64,000 bases of DNA, from positions 202,415-266,414 of the forward strand of contig SSNU01000047.1 in NCBI GenBank assembly GCA_012064415.1. Reading direction: 5' to 3'. Positions 1-10,377 of the stretch are shown here, piece by piece (within the stretch, counting starts at the first letter, position 1; each line of letters begins with the position of its first letter). The stretch comes from Gyrodactylus bullatarudis (taxonomy: Eukaryota > Platyhelminthes > Monogenea > Gyrodactylidea > Gyrodactylidae). A program made the translations under genes and the position numbers. Under the pieces are notes generated by a model. That model saw nothing but the letters and a program-made list of their open reading frames with translations. It ran no database searches and was not told the origin of the DNA.

Positions 1-240
1 CTAAGTCATATTTTGAGTTAAGATAATTGTAGAATGAGAGTAATATATTATCTTCAAAGGAGGTATTTCTTAAGTTATATGCTTGTTCAATTTTAATAGA
101 TGACTCATTGAATATTTTAATTATGAATGCGTATCTCCGTATCCATAGTGGATTGAGCCCTGACAGATACGAGCGTTGTATGAATTTAAATCAGGATAAA
201 TTGAATATAAGAGACCACTTTGAGTTCTCTCTAGTTATTA
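1..240 (-). mobile_element. LINE (non-LTR retrotransposon) C-terminal fragment
   Basis: The minus strand reads LSGLNPLWIRRYAF followed by EQAYNLRNTSFEDN. These line up with SSLYPIWLRRIAA and NPAYNTRNKRPF in the LINE at 32406-33180, so both come from the region after the reverse transcriptase in the same kind of element. No intact frame or element end is visible, and the window edge cuts it. This is a dead 3' remnant. Confidence 0.6.
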
Positions 241-352
241 TCCAATTATCTCAGAAATTATAGTGAATTTTACAGATCTGAGCACAGATTCGGGATCAAC
301 GCAAAATTTTACACCAGAATCAGTTTTATTTTACTTTTTACCGCAATTTTGA

Positions 353-583
353 ATTTTTCATGACCCCCTGTGTAATCAACCAGTTCTAGTTCCTAGCAGT
401 GCCCCAGAAACAGTTACAGAGTTGGATACAAATGAAATCAAAGAGAAGTCAACGATAGTTGATAATCCAATTATGTCCCAACCTGTAATTATTGAAAAGA
501 AAAGTTGTGAAAAAGCAAAAAGAAAACGACGTAGAGACAGTGGGCAACAAACAATCGATCGCTTTGTGAAGAGACAAAAGTAG
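353..583 (+). CDS. Last exon of an unidentified nuclear protein with a C-terminal PIP-box-like motif
   Basis: The frame is open from 353 to the TAG at 581-583. It encodes an acidic/serine-rich stretch (PSSAPETVTELDTNEIKEK), a basic patch (KAKRKRRRD) resembling a nuclear localisation signal, and an end reading QQTIDRFVKRQK. Q-x-x-I-x-x-F-V close to the C-terminus resembles the PCNA-interacting (PIP) box of replication and repair proteins; the usual second aromatic is V here. There is no upstream ATG in frame, so this is a 3' exon. Candidate acceptors are the AGs at about 382, 388 and 396, and I cannot decide between them. Upstream exons lie outside the window or in unreadable sequence. A hammerhead motif follows on the same strand 137 nt after the stop. 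The family is not identified. Confidence 0.55.
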   Translation: MFHDPLCNQPVLVPSSAPETVTELDTNEIKEKSTIVDNPIMSQPVIIEKKSCEKAKRKRRRDSGQQTIDRFVKRQK

Positions 584-663
584 TTAATTATAATTATGAT
601 CAGAGTGTTCCTACCGACCCCCCCCTCCCACAATTCAAAGCTGAAACAAAATTAATAGATGGA

Positions 664-758
664 CCAATGGAAGGCCTCAAAATATTTGTAAAAGTATATA
701 AACGTTACCGGGGTAAAGTCTGAAGAGACTCGGCGAAATATAACGTTTATCACTATAA
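664..758 (+). ncRNA. Hammerhead ribozyme motif HHR1 with CCAAT and TATA boxes
   Basis: CUGAAGA is at 720-726 and GAAA at 735-738. Stem III is loopless (AUA/UAU plus AAC/GUU with one bulged U), cleavage site AUC at 749-751, and stem I pairs 714-719 with 752-757 (five of six). Stem II is a single G-C pair around a six-base loop, and that loop (ACUCGG) is complementary, with one bulge, to 708-713. CCAAT at 664-668 and TATATAAA at 695-702 precede the core; TATA to CUGA is 25 nt. All catalytic-core bases are present. Known family: type I hammerheads of animal retroelements. Activity is not shown by sequence alone. Confidence 0.62.
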
Positions 759-1610
759 TATAGGCTTGTTTTCTCTAAACCTTCCTCATGAGTTTAGATC
801 CTAACGAAAATATTCTTGATGAAGTTCGGCAATATTATTGTTCATAAAGTGAACACATGGAAACTACAGATTTGCTCTCTTCTCTTCTTCGGTTGAAGGA
901 CTTCTTGAGTAATACAACTGGTACTAGAAAAATTTTAGATTTTGTTTTTCCCGATTGATATCCTTGCTTATTGACAGGTCAAGAAAAATTGTGTGAAAAA
1001 TTGTTTTTACATTAACTGAAATATTGAAGAGAATTTTAGGCAAAATTTTAATTTAATCAAGGAAAATCCTCCTATTTTCTGCTGGTACAAGAATACTTTG
1101 GAAGCCAATCGTGATTAATTTTATGATCGACATTAATAAAAAGTTAATTAGCACATACTTACAATACTTTGAAGAGAAATAAATTTTGGAAACACCCAAA
1201 ATTCTTTAGAAAAAGAATTCAATCCAGTGTGGTAACCCTTTCCTGCGATAGCTGTCGAATCTAAGATTGAGAATAATAGACTAGTAGATTAGAAATGCAT
1301 TAAAAATGATTCTTAAGGCCAATGCATACTTGTTTAAAAAAATTTTTTTAATTTTTTTCCGAAATTCCATTTAATGAATCGGCAAAAACAGCATATTTAA
1401 TGAGCTGTGAAAATTCTGATGATTGCCAGTTTTTTTTCAATTTTTTTTCACAAATCAACAAAAGTGTGCCTTTTGAATTTGTTTCTAAAAATTCTTCAGA
1501 AAATTATCAGACCTTGATGAGAAAATGAGTGTTCTCCGTTTAGCAAAAGTTTTGCACAAATATTTAGTAGTGCATCTTGGTTTGGTAGAATTTTGATATT
1601 TCAATAATAT
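759..1610. other. AT-rich intergenic stretch
   Basis: The first 80 bases (CUAAACCUUCCUCAUGAGUU and on) resemble what follows hammerhead HHR4 near 7150, so they probably belong to the same repeat family. I see no gene in the rest, only homopolymer-rich sequence. Confidence 0.5.
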
Positions 1611-1798
1611 TTTATTCAAAAGAATTTGATAATAAAAAGTATTTAAATAAAGCAATGATAGTCTTCATAGAACATCTTCCTTTCTTTCCAACCTATTAAA
1701 AATTAATTAGGGAACTTTCGAGAAAGTATGGGTTGCAAGTAATCACAAGTAAATTTATGAAACTCATCACTCTTTCAGGGCTGCATTCAACAACAGTT

Positions 1799-4102
1799 TC
1801 ACAAGTAGGAATAATCCGGTGCCTCGTGCATGTATTCTGCAAGGATTCGTGATCGACATCGAATTTGAGTTTCCTTATATTTTGGTACTGATCGTGTTTG
1901 TAAAATGTCAAAGACTTCACCAATACCACCATGGTCTCTGGTAGGCACATCAAAATGTTCATAAGTCTTTCTCATCGCTAGTGAAGTTAACAGGTAGATT
2001 GGATGTAGTATATTGAATGGAATTGGTAGATCACATCCATGACACATGAGCGCAAGTTTTTTTCTAGAATGCAGCAACGCCCAGTTGTTAACATCGTTTA
2101 TTGTCTGTTTACGGACCACTTCAATCAACAATGACTGCACAGAGCCGAAAACAAAGAGTGCTGTTATCAATAGAAATAGATAATGAATCAACATGACATA
2201 GTTATTCGACAGACTAAAGATTCGTTGTTCCCACACATTTACTCCGGGTATCAGTGAGCTATTTGCATTCTTAGCATCTGTGATTGTATACGAAGTGAAC
2301 ATGAGCTGCCAAACTGTCTCTGAAAATGTTGTGAAAAAGTAGGAGTCTTCACCACCATTGCAATTTAGAATATTATCATTTAGTAATCCAATGAAACCAG
2401 CAAAAGTTATGAGTAGGACAATATAAATGGGCACAATTGTGTAAAATATTCGTAAACACTTTCTCATACGATCAGTTAGAGTATATAGCCAGGGATGAAT
2501 GTATGACAAGGTATATGGTAGTGATAACAAGTTGAAGAATATTCCACCTACAATAATGGTGTTACTTATCTGGCTCAAGTACAATAATTGGCCTATAGTA
2601 TTACTGAAAAGTTTATTAGATAACTGATTCAAGTTTGGTATTAGTGGACACTGAAGTGGTAATGGATTACAGAATGGACGTTCAAGATCAGCCAAATGAT
2701 TGCAGTAACACAAGAGAATCTCCTTTGGATTCGTTGTATTGATTGCTGTTTTAGTATTGGAGATCCAAACAAATTCCAGCATAAAGCCAGCCAACAATAA
2801 GGCATGGCTTACATGTTCCATCCAAAAGAATATATCCCATCCAAGTGGTAAGATATTTCTACCAGCTGTCTCGATTACTCTCTCCATAAACTTGAGCATT
2901 TTAGCAATTAACAAAATAAAAATAATTATTGATAGACCCACGTGAAGTGGCGTTGCCAATTCTATCCCGATTATATCGGCACAAATGCGTTCTTTTAAAC
3001 TTAAAAATGGAAATAACGGCATAGAGTAGAGGAAGACGTAGAGAAATAACTGAAATATTAGTTCTCCAATAATGTCACAATAATACTTTGATCTTGGGGC
3101 CTTTGCAAAGAACGATATTGCTGGGAATGGGAAAATGATTGTCAAGGGAATTAAAACAAAATATGTAAAAAACATTAAAAGAATCATCAAAGGGGCACCA
3201 AGATAACTACAAAAGCCATGCATCACTGGATCATTCAAGTTGGCTGTTAAACTGGGATATTTCCAATGGTTCATCCAGAATGTTGACAAAACTGACTGCG
3301 AGGCAGGATGGACGAGTGACTTTTTAAAATCCAATTTAGCGAATTTGTATAAGCGCAAATTCTTCCGAAACATTCTCGTATGGCTATAGTATTCGGGTTC
3401 AGAGATTTTATTTTCTGTTATTAAAAGAGCCAACGACTCATCATCACATGAGCACTTGTCCAAAATCATACACATGGCATTGTCAAGATTATCGTTGATA
3501 ATCTGGAGATAATCATAGGCGTTGGATAGATCAAAAGTTGATGTCATTGGACGAAAGACTTTTTTTGTAACTTCCAAATGACCAAACAACATATTGCCAA
3601 CATCATAGTCAGAGCTAGGCTGAAAGGTAGCGTAAAAATCTAAAATTCGTTGTTTCGTATTGATACAAAATTGAATAGCATCCTCATCACTTGTCCGATT
3701 GAAAATGTATAAAGGACTTGATAAGCTCATTAGGGTCTTTTTGATATACTGATTTCTAAGGGTAGCATCATTTTTCAACGCTATACACAGGTTGCATCGA
3801 CAAATTCCAGAGTGCGGCAATAGGAGGCGTTGCTTAAGCTCAATCATCATGAACTTGATCAGGCCCAAATGTGTCGTTCCTCGGAGTACAGCGTCTGTAA
3901 GTGGGGGTACAAGTTTGTGTTCAACTGGTAAATTCTCAATGTCCCCTGCTAAAGACCATGGAGGTGTATAGCATTGCTTTAAGGCATCTAGACTGTTACA
4001 GCCTATCGCATGGATCACTTGTTCATGCCATCGCCGGTAGGCAGCCAAATCTTGTTGATCCTGCTGACCAAAATTATTGAATGTATCCAGTTCTATGTCC
4101 AT
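1799..4102 (-). CDS. TRPC-like cation channel, intronless
   Basis: The 767-residue protein starts at ATG 4102 and stops with TGA at 1799-1801. It fits canonical TRP (TRPC) channels: a cytosolic N-terminal half of about 300 residues; residues 254-276 (FAKLDFKKSLVHPASQSVLS) correspond to the conserved segment before S1; hydrophobic segments lie near 301-330, 341-363, 387-402, 424-446, 505-535, 551-575 and 633-656. A pore-helix-like stretch is at 594-608, between the last two. After S6, DLPIPFNI at 691-698 matches the LPPPFNI signature of TRPC proteins. The TRP box itself (EWKFAR in relatives) is eroded to NNWALLHSR. Expected role: plasma-membrane cation entry downstream of phospholipase C (family knowledge). 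The whole frame is one exon, which suits a retrocopy or intron loss. A minus-strand AATAAA at 1616-1611 is a plausible poly(A) signal. Length is slightly below typical TRPC proteins. Confidence 0.85.
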   Translation of the reverse strand: MDIELDTFNNFGQQDQQDLAAYRRWHEQVIHAIGCNSLDALKQCYTPPWSLAGDIENLPVEHKLVPPLTDAVLRGTTHLGLIKFMMIELKQRLLLPHSGICRCNLCIALKNDATLRNQYIKKTLMSLSSPLYIFNRTSDEDAIQFCINTKQRILDFYATFQPSSDYDVGNMLFGHLEVTKKVFRPMTSTFDLSNAYDYLQIINDNLDNAMCMILDKCSCDDESLALLITENKISEPEYYSHTRMFRKNLRLYKFAKLDFKKSLVHPASQSVLSTFWMNHWKYPSLTANLNDPVMHGFCSYLGAPLMILLMFFTYFVLIPLTIIFPFPAISFFAKAPRSKYYCDIIGELIFQLFLYVFLYSMPLFPFLSLKERICADIIGIELATPLHVGLSIIIFILLIAKMLKFMERVIETAGRNILPLGWDIFFWMEHVSHALLLAGFMLEFVWISNTKTAINTTNPKEILLCYCNHLADLERPFCNPLPLQCPLIPNLNQLSNKLFSNTIGQLLYLSQISNTIIVGGIFFNLLSLPYTLSYIHPWLYTLTDRMRKCLRIFYTIVPIYIVLLITFAGFIGLLNDNILNCNGGEDSYFFTTFSETVWQLMFTSYTITDAKNANSSLIPGVNVWEQRIFSLSNNYVMLIHYLFLLITALFVFGSVQSLLIEVVRKQTINDVNNWALLHSRKKLALMCHGCDLPIPFNILHPIYLLTSLAMRKTYEHFDVPTRDHGGIGEVFDILQTRSVPKYKETQIRCRSRILAEYMHEAPDYSYL

Positions 4103-6238
4103 TTTTGTTGAGATTTTTCAAAAGTCAAGAACACCTTTTGTAATGAACCAAAAATAATTCACTAGATTTTTTATCTGCTACTTCAATTGGGCAGCTCTCT
4201 TGGGAAAAGTAAACTACAACTATTCCAAATTGGAATTTCCAATACTTGAATATAATGGGGGCTAATTCTTTTTCTTTATCGCTGCATGTTAATACATTGT
4301 TGTTGAGCAAAGATTACAAATTTATTGATTGTTTTTTCTAAAAGATTAACTCAATCAATCTTGATTAGAAAAGGAAATTTATCATTTCAATTTATAACGT
4401 GAATTTAAAAAGGGTTAATTCCAAAAATTGACTCGTAAAAAAATTTATGTCTTTATGAATTTAACTTTGAGCTGTTTCCTTATAAAAAAAGAAAAATTTC
4501 CCAGATATTGAATCCTTTTCAACAAAATGTTGATTGTACCAATGTTTTAAAAAAAAATTCAGTATTTTTTCGAACTTTGAAAAAAGTTGATTTTCAGGAT
4601 CAAAATAAGATAAGAGAGTCGATTATCGCCGAGAAATTTTTTTCAAGTAGTGAAAATGATCAAAAAATCGAATTTTGACTTCCAAAAGATAATAAAGTTA
4701 TTAGATCAGACTCAGCGTATTCGGCTTTTTTATCTTATAATGATCTTTTGAGAAAAAATCTTTTTAAATAAGTCGTTTAAAGAAAATAAATCATAGTGGA
4801 AAATCAAAAACAAATTTTTTTGAATTATTAACGGAAATGAACAAAAATTAATAAGTTAACTTTTTCTTGGAAAAAGATGAGTCTCTCTTAACCTCAAATT
4901 CATAAAATGTCCAATTTTTCTTCAGATTGCATTTTTATCGGAATTCCCATGGGCTCATATTTTCGCGTAGTTCAAGAAATAATTTTTTTCAGATATTACG
5001 GAGAAAAATAGCCATGTAAACTAGCTTCATTACACTTTTTTAGTGAATAAATATTCCTCTGACATGTCACTAGTTTCTAGCTAATGAGAAGGAAACATGA
5101 TTTTTTGTATTTTATTCAGAAATTAGTATTTAAATTATAAATAAAACGAATCTACTTATGAGTAAATACTCTGTTTTTAAAATATTGATTTAATTTGACT
5201 TGCGAAAATTGAGTTTTTCCAAAATGCTTTATATTCTAAAACATCTTGCCAGAATTTACATGATAAGGATTTTAGTGGCACCTTTTCTAAGCATCTTGTA
5301 AAACTCCCCTAGAGAATAATTTTGCAATTTCTATCTGTCCTTTTTTCATACGGAGTCATCAATCCAAATTTATTTTCTTGAATTTAAATTTTAAATCTTT
5401 TGTAAATTTTATATTCTTGGGAATTCAATTAATTAAAAGAATGTAATTTTGTTAAAAATAGAAGAAAAACTTTTGGAAATTCCAGAAATATATTGGAAAG
5501 AAAAACTGATTTTTCAGTGAATATTTGAGTCTTGTTAGATTCCACTTACTTTATTTATCGTATGAAAAGCTAGAGATAAAGAAGTATTTAACATTATTGC
5601 TAAATCTATAAAGGGAAATTTTTCAATTTCAATAATTATGCCCGATAATATTTTCTATTTTTCTCTCATCCTAAACAATCAATATTTCTATTTTTCTGCT
5701 TTGAAATAATTAAATAATTTCATTGTTAATTTTGATTTACCAAAGAAATTAAAAATGTAATCATTCAAGTACATCAGGGAAATTAAACATGCTAATCCTA
5801 GCTTAGAAAACCGCTCTTCTTCAAAAAAACTAGTATAATTTTATGAATGAGTAATTCACGTTGTTTGTCAAAAACGTCCGAGTATCCACTTAAATTCATA
5901 ATTTGGGAATATATAAGAAAAAGATATATTTAAAACCATATGCGCATTTCTTAAAGGTTAGGTTTGTATAGGTATAATAGTATAATTTAATTTAATATCT
6001 TCTTTATTCCTTTTGTAAAACCAGTATTTATGTGGGATATATCACACTGATTAATATTCTTAAAGTAGAGATCTTTATTTGTGAAATAATCTGGCATCTT
6101 CTTTGTTATATGTTTTTTTGATGACGAGGGATAAGTGCTTAAGTCTTGTAGTATCTCTAATTGGATGCGGAGAAGTCACACATTTCCCCTTTAGAGATAA
6201 GACTCAGGGTGTATCTAATTTATAATTTAGTATAGAAA
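4103..6238. other. Intergenic, AT-rich, with R1 and inverted-repeat-element scraps
   Basis: Positions 4408-4425 carry a lone GGGTTAATTCCAAAAAT end like the element at 27208. Positions 4555-4720 carry an internal piece of family R1 (TTCGAACTTTG, GTTGATTTTCAGGATC). I find no coding exon or RNA gene in the rest. Confidence 0.5.
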
Positions 6239-6239
6239 C

Positions 6240-6385
6240 ATTCCAAACATGTATGGCAGGTATAGGCGCGTTTCGTTCTTATTGAGACTCATCAGTATAC
6301 CGTAGCCGAGAATCGAACCAGGGTCATGGGCATTGAGAGTTCATCTTCTTATTTCAAATAACTCCATGACATCGGTAACTAAGCT
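6240..6385 (-). mobile_element. tRNA-like SINE fused to a decayed hammerhead ribozyme
   Basis: On the minus strand a Pol III B box (GGTTCGATTCT, 6319-6309) is followed 14 nt later by a hammerhead: GGUAUA, CUGAUGA (6295-6289), a stem II region, GAAA (6274-6271), CGCGCC and UAUACC. GGUAUA/UAUACC would form stem I. Compared with the copy at 60730-60853, the second half of stem III and the U-H cleavage site are damaged and stem II is mismatched, so it is probably inactive. The A box is degenerate. tRNA-derived SINEs with hammerheads are known from schistosomes (Sm-alpha). Confidence 0.6.
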
Positions 6386-6576
6386 TAAAAACCAGTGTTT
6401 CAGAACAATTATCTATTAGGACTAAATCAATTTTAAATAATTTACATTGTGAAACCTATAGTTAGTCAATACTGCTCGATAACCAAACCAAAACGTAGTA
6501 AACATAGTAACCAATAGGCCAAGAGCCATGTTTCTAACAACCCCTCCCAATGCACTAGATCCAGTATAATAGTGAA

Positions 6577-6680
6577 CCAATCGAAATTCTCCAGTTGATT
6601 ATTGTAATTTATATTTGTACCGGAGTAGAGTCTGAAGAAACCCTGCAAAATATAACGTTTATAAGTTATAAATTATAACT
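6577..6680 (+). ncRNA. Decayed hammerhead motif HHR2
   Basis: CCAAT is at 6577-6581, a TATA-like TATATTT at 6610, and CUGAAGA at 6632-6638. Stem III is the same palindrome as in HHR1 (AUAUAACGUUUAU). The conserved CGAAA reads CAAAA here, so catalytic G12 is replaced by A. It is a homologue of HHR1, predicted not to cleave. Confidence 0.5.
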
Positions 6681-6775
6681 CAAGTTTTATGAAGAAAACA
6701 GTTGCCTGATTTCCTCAGAAATATTTTGAGCTTGCTGACTCGAAGTCATGCGAGGGTTAAGAACGAACGAAGGAT

Positions 6776-6834
6776 TATTGGTGAATGAAGCTTTATTTTC
6801 GTCGGTTCTCTTCAGACAAAACTCTGACTTTAGT
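6776..6834 (-). ncRNA. Hammerhead ribozyme motif HHR3 (left arm)
   Basis: Minus strand: CUGAAGA at 6815-6809, GAAA at 6800-6797, stem III AAUAAAG/CUUCAUU with one mismatch, and UUC before the cleavage position between 6783 and 6782. Stem I is UUUGU/ACCAA with one mismatch. GUCAG upstream is partly complementary to the stem II segment ACCGAC. The core residues are intact, unlike the partner HHR4. Confidence 0.58.
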
Positions 6835-7016
6835 TACATAGTATGTATGTAATAGTATTACATTGTAATACATACATTCATGCAAGTTTAAGGAACATTA
6901 TAAAATTTGACCAATACCAATTAGCCAAGAGTATGAGCACATTTAACCCCCATTGGTCAATCTTGGATGAATTATTGCTATTGGTCAGATTTTGTAATGT
7001 TCCTTAAACTTGCATG

Positions 7017-7092
7017 TATATAAATGTATCTAAAGTCGGTGTTTGGTCTGAAGAGAGCCGACAAAAATAAAGCTTTATTCACCAATAATCCT
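7017..7092 (+). ncRNA. Hammerhead motif HHR4 (right arm), G12 lost
   Basis: TATATAAA is at 7017-7024 and CUGAAGA at 7048-7054. Stem III is the perfect palindrome AAUAAAG/CUUUAUU, the cleavage triplet is UUC, and stem I UUGGU/ACCAA is perfect. GUCGG (7035-7039) pairs fully with CCGAC (7058-7062) in the stem II segment. The expected GAAA reads AAAA, so the general-base guanine is missing and cleavage is not expected. Confidence 0.58.
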
Positions 7093-7689
7093 TCGTTCGT
7101 TCTTAAAACCTCGCATGACTTCGAGCCAGCAAGCTCAAATTTTATGCTCAAACCTTCCTAATGAGTTTAAAATCCAACTCAAATTTCAAAAAACAATGGT
7201 AATGTAACTTTTTGAAGAAATATAAATTTTTAGGTAAATGTTTCAATTTTTATGTTTTTGGTGAATCTAGTCAACCTAGAAAAAAACATAAAACTAGTTT
7301 AAGATTTTAGTTCTGTATTAATTATTCATGTTCAAATTTAATCAATGAAATTTTCTTATCCTCAATGTATGTAGCTTGAAAAGATTTTTTCAAATTTCTT
7401 TTTCCCAGGCTGATGAAATTTGACCGTTCCAGATGTTTCAGTAATGAGATAGCTTAGTAGACTTCTTCCTATGTTGCTTCAATCATGCATTTAAAACAAG
7501 AAGACTAAAGTAAAGCTCGCTAAATTTGATCTTGGTTGATCAAACTTTTGCTCTTTCATCTTAAATTTTCTTCTTGAATTAAATTGAGTAGAGTACTTTA
7601 AATCGAGGGAAATTTCACGGCGTAAAAAATTAAATTAAATTTCAAATGTAAATGAATAATTTATCAGAGTATCAAGTTATATGCAAAAT

Positions 7690-8130
7690 TTTTTTACTGT
7701 TGGAAGTTTTGTTGATTTCAAAGTGAAAGAGTAATCAAAAGTTGATTTTCACAATATGACAAGGAAATGTCCCTATAAAAATTTTGTTAAATTCGTCTTA
7801 AATTCAGTGGTCTTGAATCAACAAGCAGTAAAAACGATCAATATTCGGTTTAAACACGATGATGGGGGCGATTCTCGAAATCTGATTCAGCATATTTTCT
7901 TTCTTTGTCGTGTTTCTGAAGATCAATTTTGATCACTTTCTCACTTTGAAATCAGCAAAATTTTTCAACTCAAAGTTCAAAAATGGGATTTTGCCCCTAC
8001 TTCATAATTTCCTTAAAAATTCCTTCTCTCCTTATCTCGATTTCAAAAAATCTTGATCAAATTTGATTTCTTGATTAAAATTTGATAAAACTCATAAATT
8101 CTCAACTTCATATTAACTATCTTTAGTTTT
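7690..8130. repeat. R1 family copy
   Basis: Carries the R1 internal signature (GATTTCAAAGTGAAAGAGTAA, GTTGATTTTC, both orientations) and ends with CTCAACTTCATATTAACTA, a diverged R1 terminus. R1 as used here is a family of about 0.7-0.8 kb with ends AAGCTAGTTGAYATGAAG and long imperfect inverted arms. No transposase frame is seen in any copy. Confidence 0.6.
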
Positions 8131-8162
8131 TTTTATCTTGTGTGAATTTCATGATGCAAAAA

Positions 8163-8520
8163 TTTAAATCAATTTGCTTCATCACACTAAGATCCTGCAG
8201 AATTCTTGTTATTTTCAGAATGGTTCTTGAACAATTAAATCTTGCGCCAAAATATTTTGACTTACTTTCAGAAAAACAACTTCATTTAATGTTTTTATAG
8301 ATAAAGTTTCCTGTAAATTACTATCAATTTCACCTTAATTTTCACAATATAAATATCATAGAAAGCTATTGTTATCATAATTTATAACAGGCTGCAGTAA
8401 ATTGACCAGATACAACTTTTTTACAGAAATATTTAATTTTCTTATGTTTAAGTTTATTATGAAATTCGCGCAAGATTTATTTTGGTTCTGATTCTGAAGG
8501 ACAATGAGAAGTGGGTTTTC
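8163..8520. repeat. R2 family copy
   Basis: Shares GATCCTGCAGAATTCTT, TCTTGCGCCAAAATATTTTG and GGCTGCAGTAAATTGACC with the inverted copy at 29045-29545; its end also matches 40743-40945. Coding content is not visible. Confidence 0.6.
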
Positions 8521-9129
8521 AAAAACACGTTTTTAATTGGAATTGATATTGGTCAAATTATCAAGTTTCTCATGCATATTTCAGGATATTAATAAAATCA
8601 ATCTTGAATTTTCGGTAAATGAAGTATTCGCTGAGGCTCAAACGAAGAACAATGATTTGCCAAAATAATAGAAATAATAATCTAATGGTACTCTATTATT
8701 AAAGAGAAAGTTGTATTTTATCAATAAAAAATTTATATAACAGAGAATAACTGGAGAGAAATAAGTCGAATTAATCAAATTTGCCTAAAAAACGTCAGAA
8801 TTTCATTTGAACATAGAAAATCCCTCCCAAGTTAACATTTCTATAGAATGAAATATAAAGAAGCGACTCGAAGCATTCAAATGTAGAATACCAACAATAT
8901 TTCTCTTTAAACAAAAGTACTTATAGATCAAATATTGAGTATGATACTTCGTATCATTTATACGAGTAGTAAACGCATGTGAGCGTATTCCTAAAAAAAA
9001 CGTCTATAAACTTTTGATACCAAATTCTAAAAAGTGTTAGATGATATATAAACATCATACAAGGCCAATCTATTTCGAATTAAAATTTTTTCAGCCCAAA
9101 TCGAATAGAGCTAGTCGAAGATTAGAATT

Positions 9130-9710
9130 ATCAAAAGTTGGGAATTCATGTTTTTTACGAAAACCTAGATTTTTTCATCGAAAATTCGAATATGTTAAAG
9201 ATTTATTGGAATCCTACTCATGTTGCCTACTTTAAAAATAAATTACTTTTATGAAAAGTATGATCATTTTTCAGATTCCCATTTGGCGCCAAAATCCCAT
9301 TTTTTCGAACTTTGAGCTGAAAATTTTTATTGATTTCAAAGTGATTGAGTGATCAAAAATTGATTTTCAGGATCCCGATAAGACAAGAAAGCCTAATAAT
9401 ACATAACTTTATCATCGTTTGAATCGAATTTCGAATTTTTAATCATTCTCACTACCTGAAAATTATTGAAATTTACAAAAACTCGAAATCTCTCAAAAAT
9501 GGTGATCTTCCGAAAATTTTCGGGGTTTTTGCACCAAATCAAAAATTTGAATAAAGGCCATATTTTCCATTAAAATTATTTTTCTACAAATGGTAAAAGT
9601 AGGCAACATGAGTAGGATTCCAATAAATCTTAACATATTCGTAACTTTGATGAAAAATTGAGGGTTTTTGTAAAAATCACAGATTCCCAACTTCATATCA
9701 ATTAGCTCAA
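9130..9710. repeat. R1 family copy with both termini
   Basis: The left end (AGTTGGGAATTCATG ... TAGATTTTTTCATCG) and right end (AAAAATCACAGATTCCC, CTTCATATCAATTAGCTC) are inverted repeats of each other. TTGGCGCCAAAATCCC and TTTTTCGAACTTTGAGC mark the centre. Apparent reading frames here recur in no conserved frame between copies and are not genes. Confidence 0.65.
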
Positions 9711-10377
9711 TGTAGAACAAAAAAACCCAATTTCTTACCGGAAAGTCAGGAATAAAATAATTTTTTGTGATGCAAAGTTTCGCAGGCTTCCAGTAATACC
9801 TAAAATTTCTAACTTTGTTATGAAAGAAAGTTGATTCGATTAAACAGTGATAGATTTCTGAATATATTTGGATCCCATCAGAATCGAAAAATATAATCAA
9901 TAGAAATTAAACACACAACATCTTTTTCTTCTATGCAAACAGAATCTTTATTTTTAAATAAATATTTTCCTAAATAATGCAATTTTAAAAATAATCACTA
10001 TTAATGATGTTGTAAAATGGGCCTTTTAACAAACAAAATAGGAAATAATGTACTCAGAGCATTTAGTTTATAGCAAGTTAATTATTTTTTTGATGCAATG
10101 CTTCGTAGGCTTTCAATAATACGTAAAATTTCTAACTTTGTTATTAGAGATTCGTTCTAAAGAGTACCATTAGAATCAGAAAAAATTACTGAATTTATTA
10201 ATTGTGTTCTCTAAAATACATTAAATTTAAAGGGTTGTTTATTTGACTCTTCTAAACATTGTTGTTGTTTTGGCAAACATTAAAATATAATTGAGAGAGA
10301 GAAACGTTACATGTATATCCCAAAGGTGCCCAATATATTACGTGTAAAAACAGAGGGACTTACGCACCGAAAACTGA

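Larger units (their letters stand above)
6725..7139. mobile_element. Foldback element with a hammerhead motif in each arm
   Basis: The left arm (6725-6832) and right arm (7031-7139) are imperfect inverted repeats of about 108 bp. They share GAGCTTGCTG, TCGAAGTCATGCGAG, GAACGAACGAAGGATTATT and AAGCTTTATT. A second inverted pair lies inside (about 6879-6912 and 6982-7016). The arms carry hammerheads HHR3 (minus) and HHR4 (plus), both reading outward from the centre. No open reading frame is present, so it would be non-autonomous. Its 3' flanks resemble those of HHR1, placing it in the same dispersed family. Confidence 0.7.

Noticed and set aside
9493..9900. 135-codon open stretch on the minus strand
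   Set aside because: It lies across an R1 copy and its flank; other R1 copies do not keep the frame, and composition is that of the repeat.
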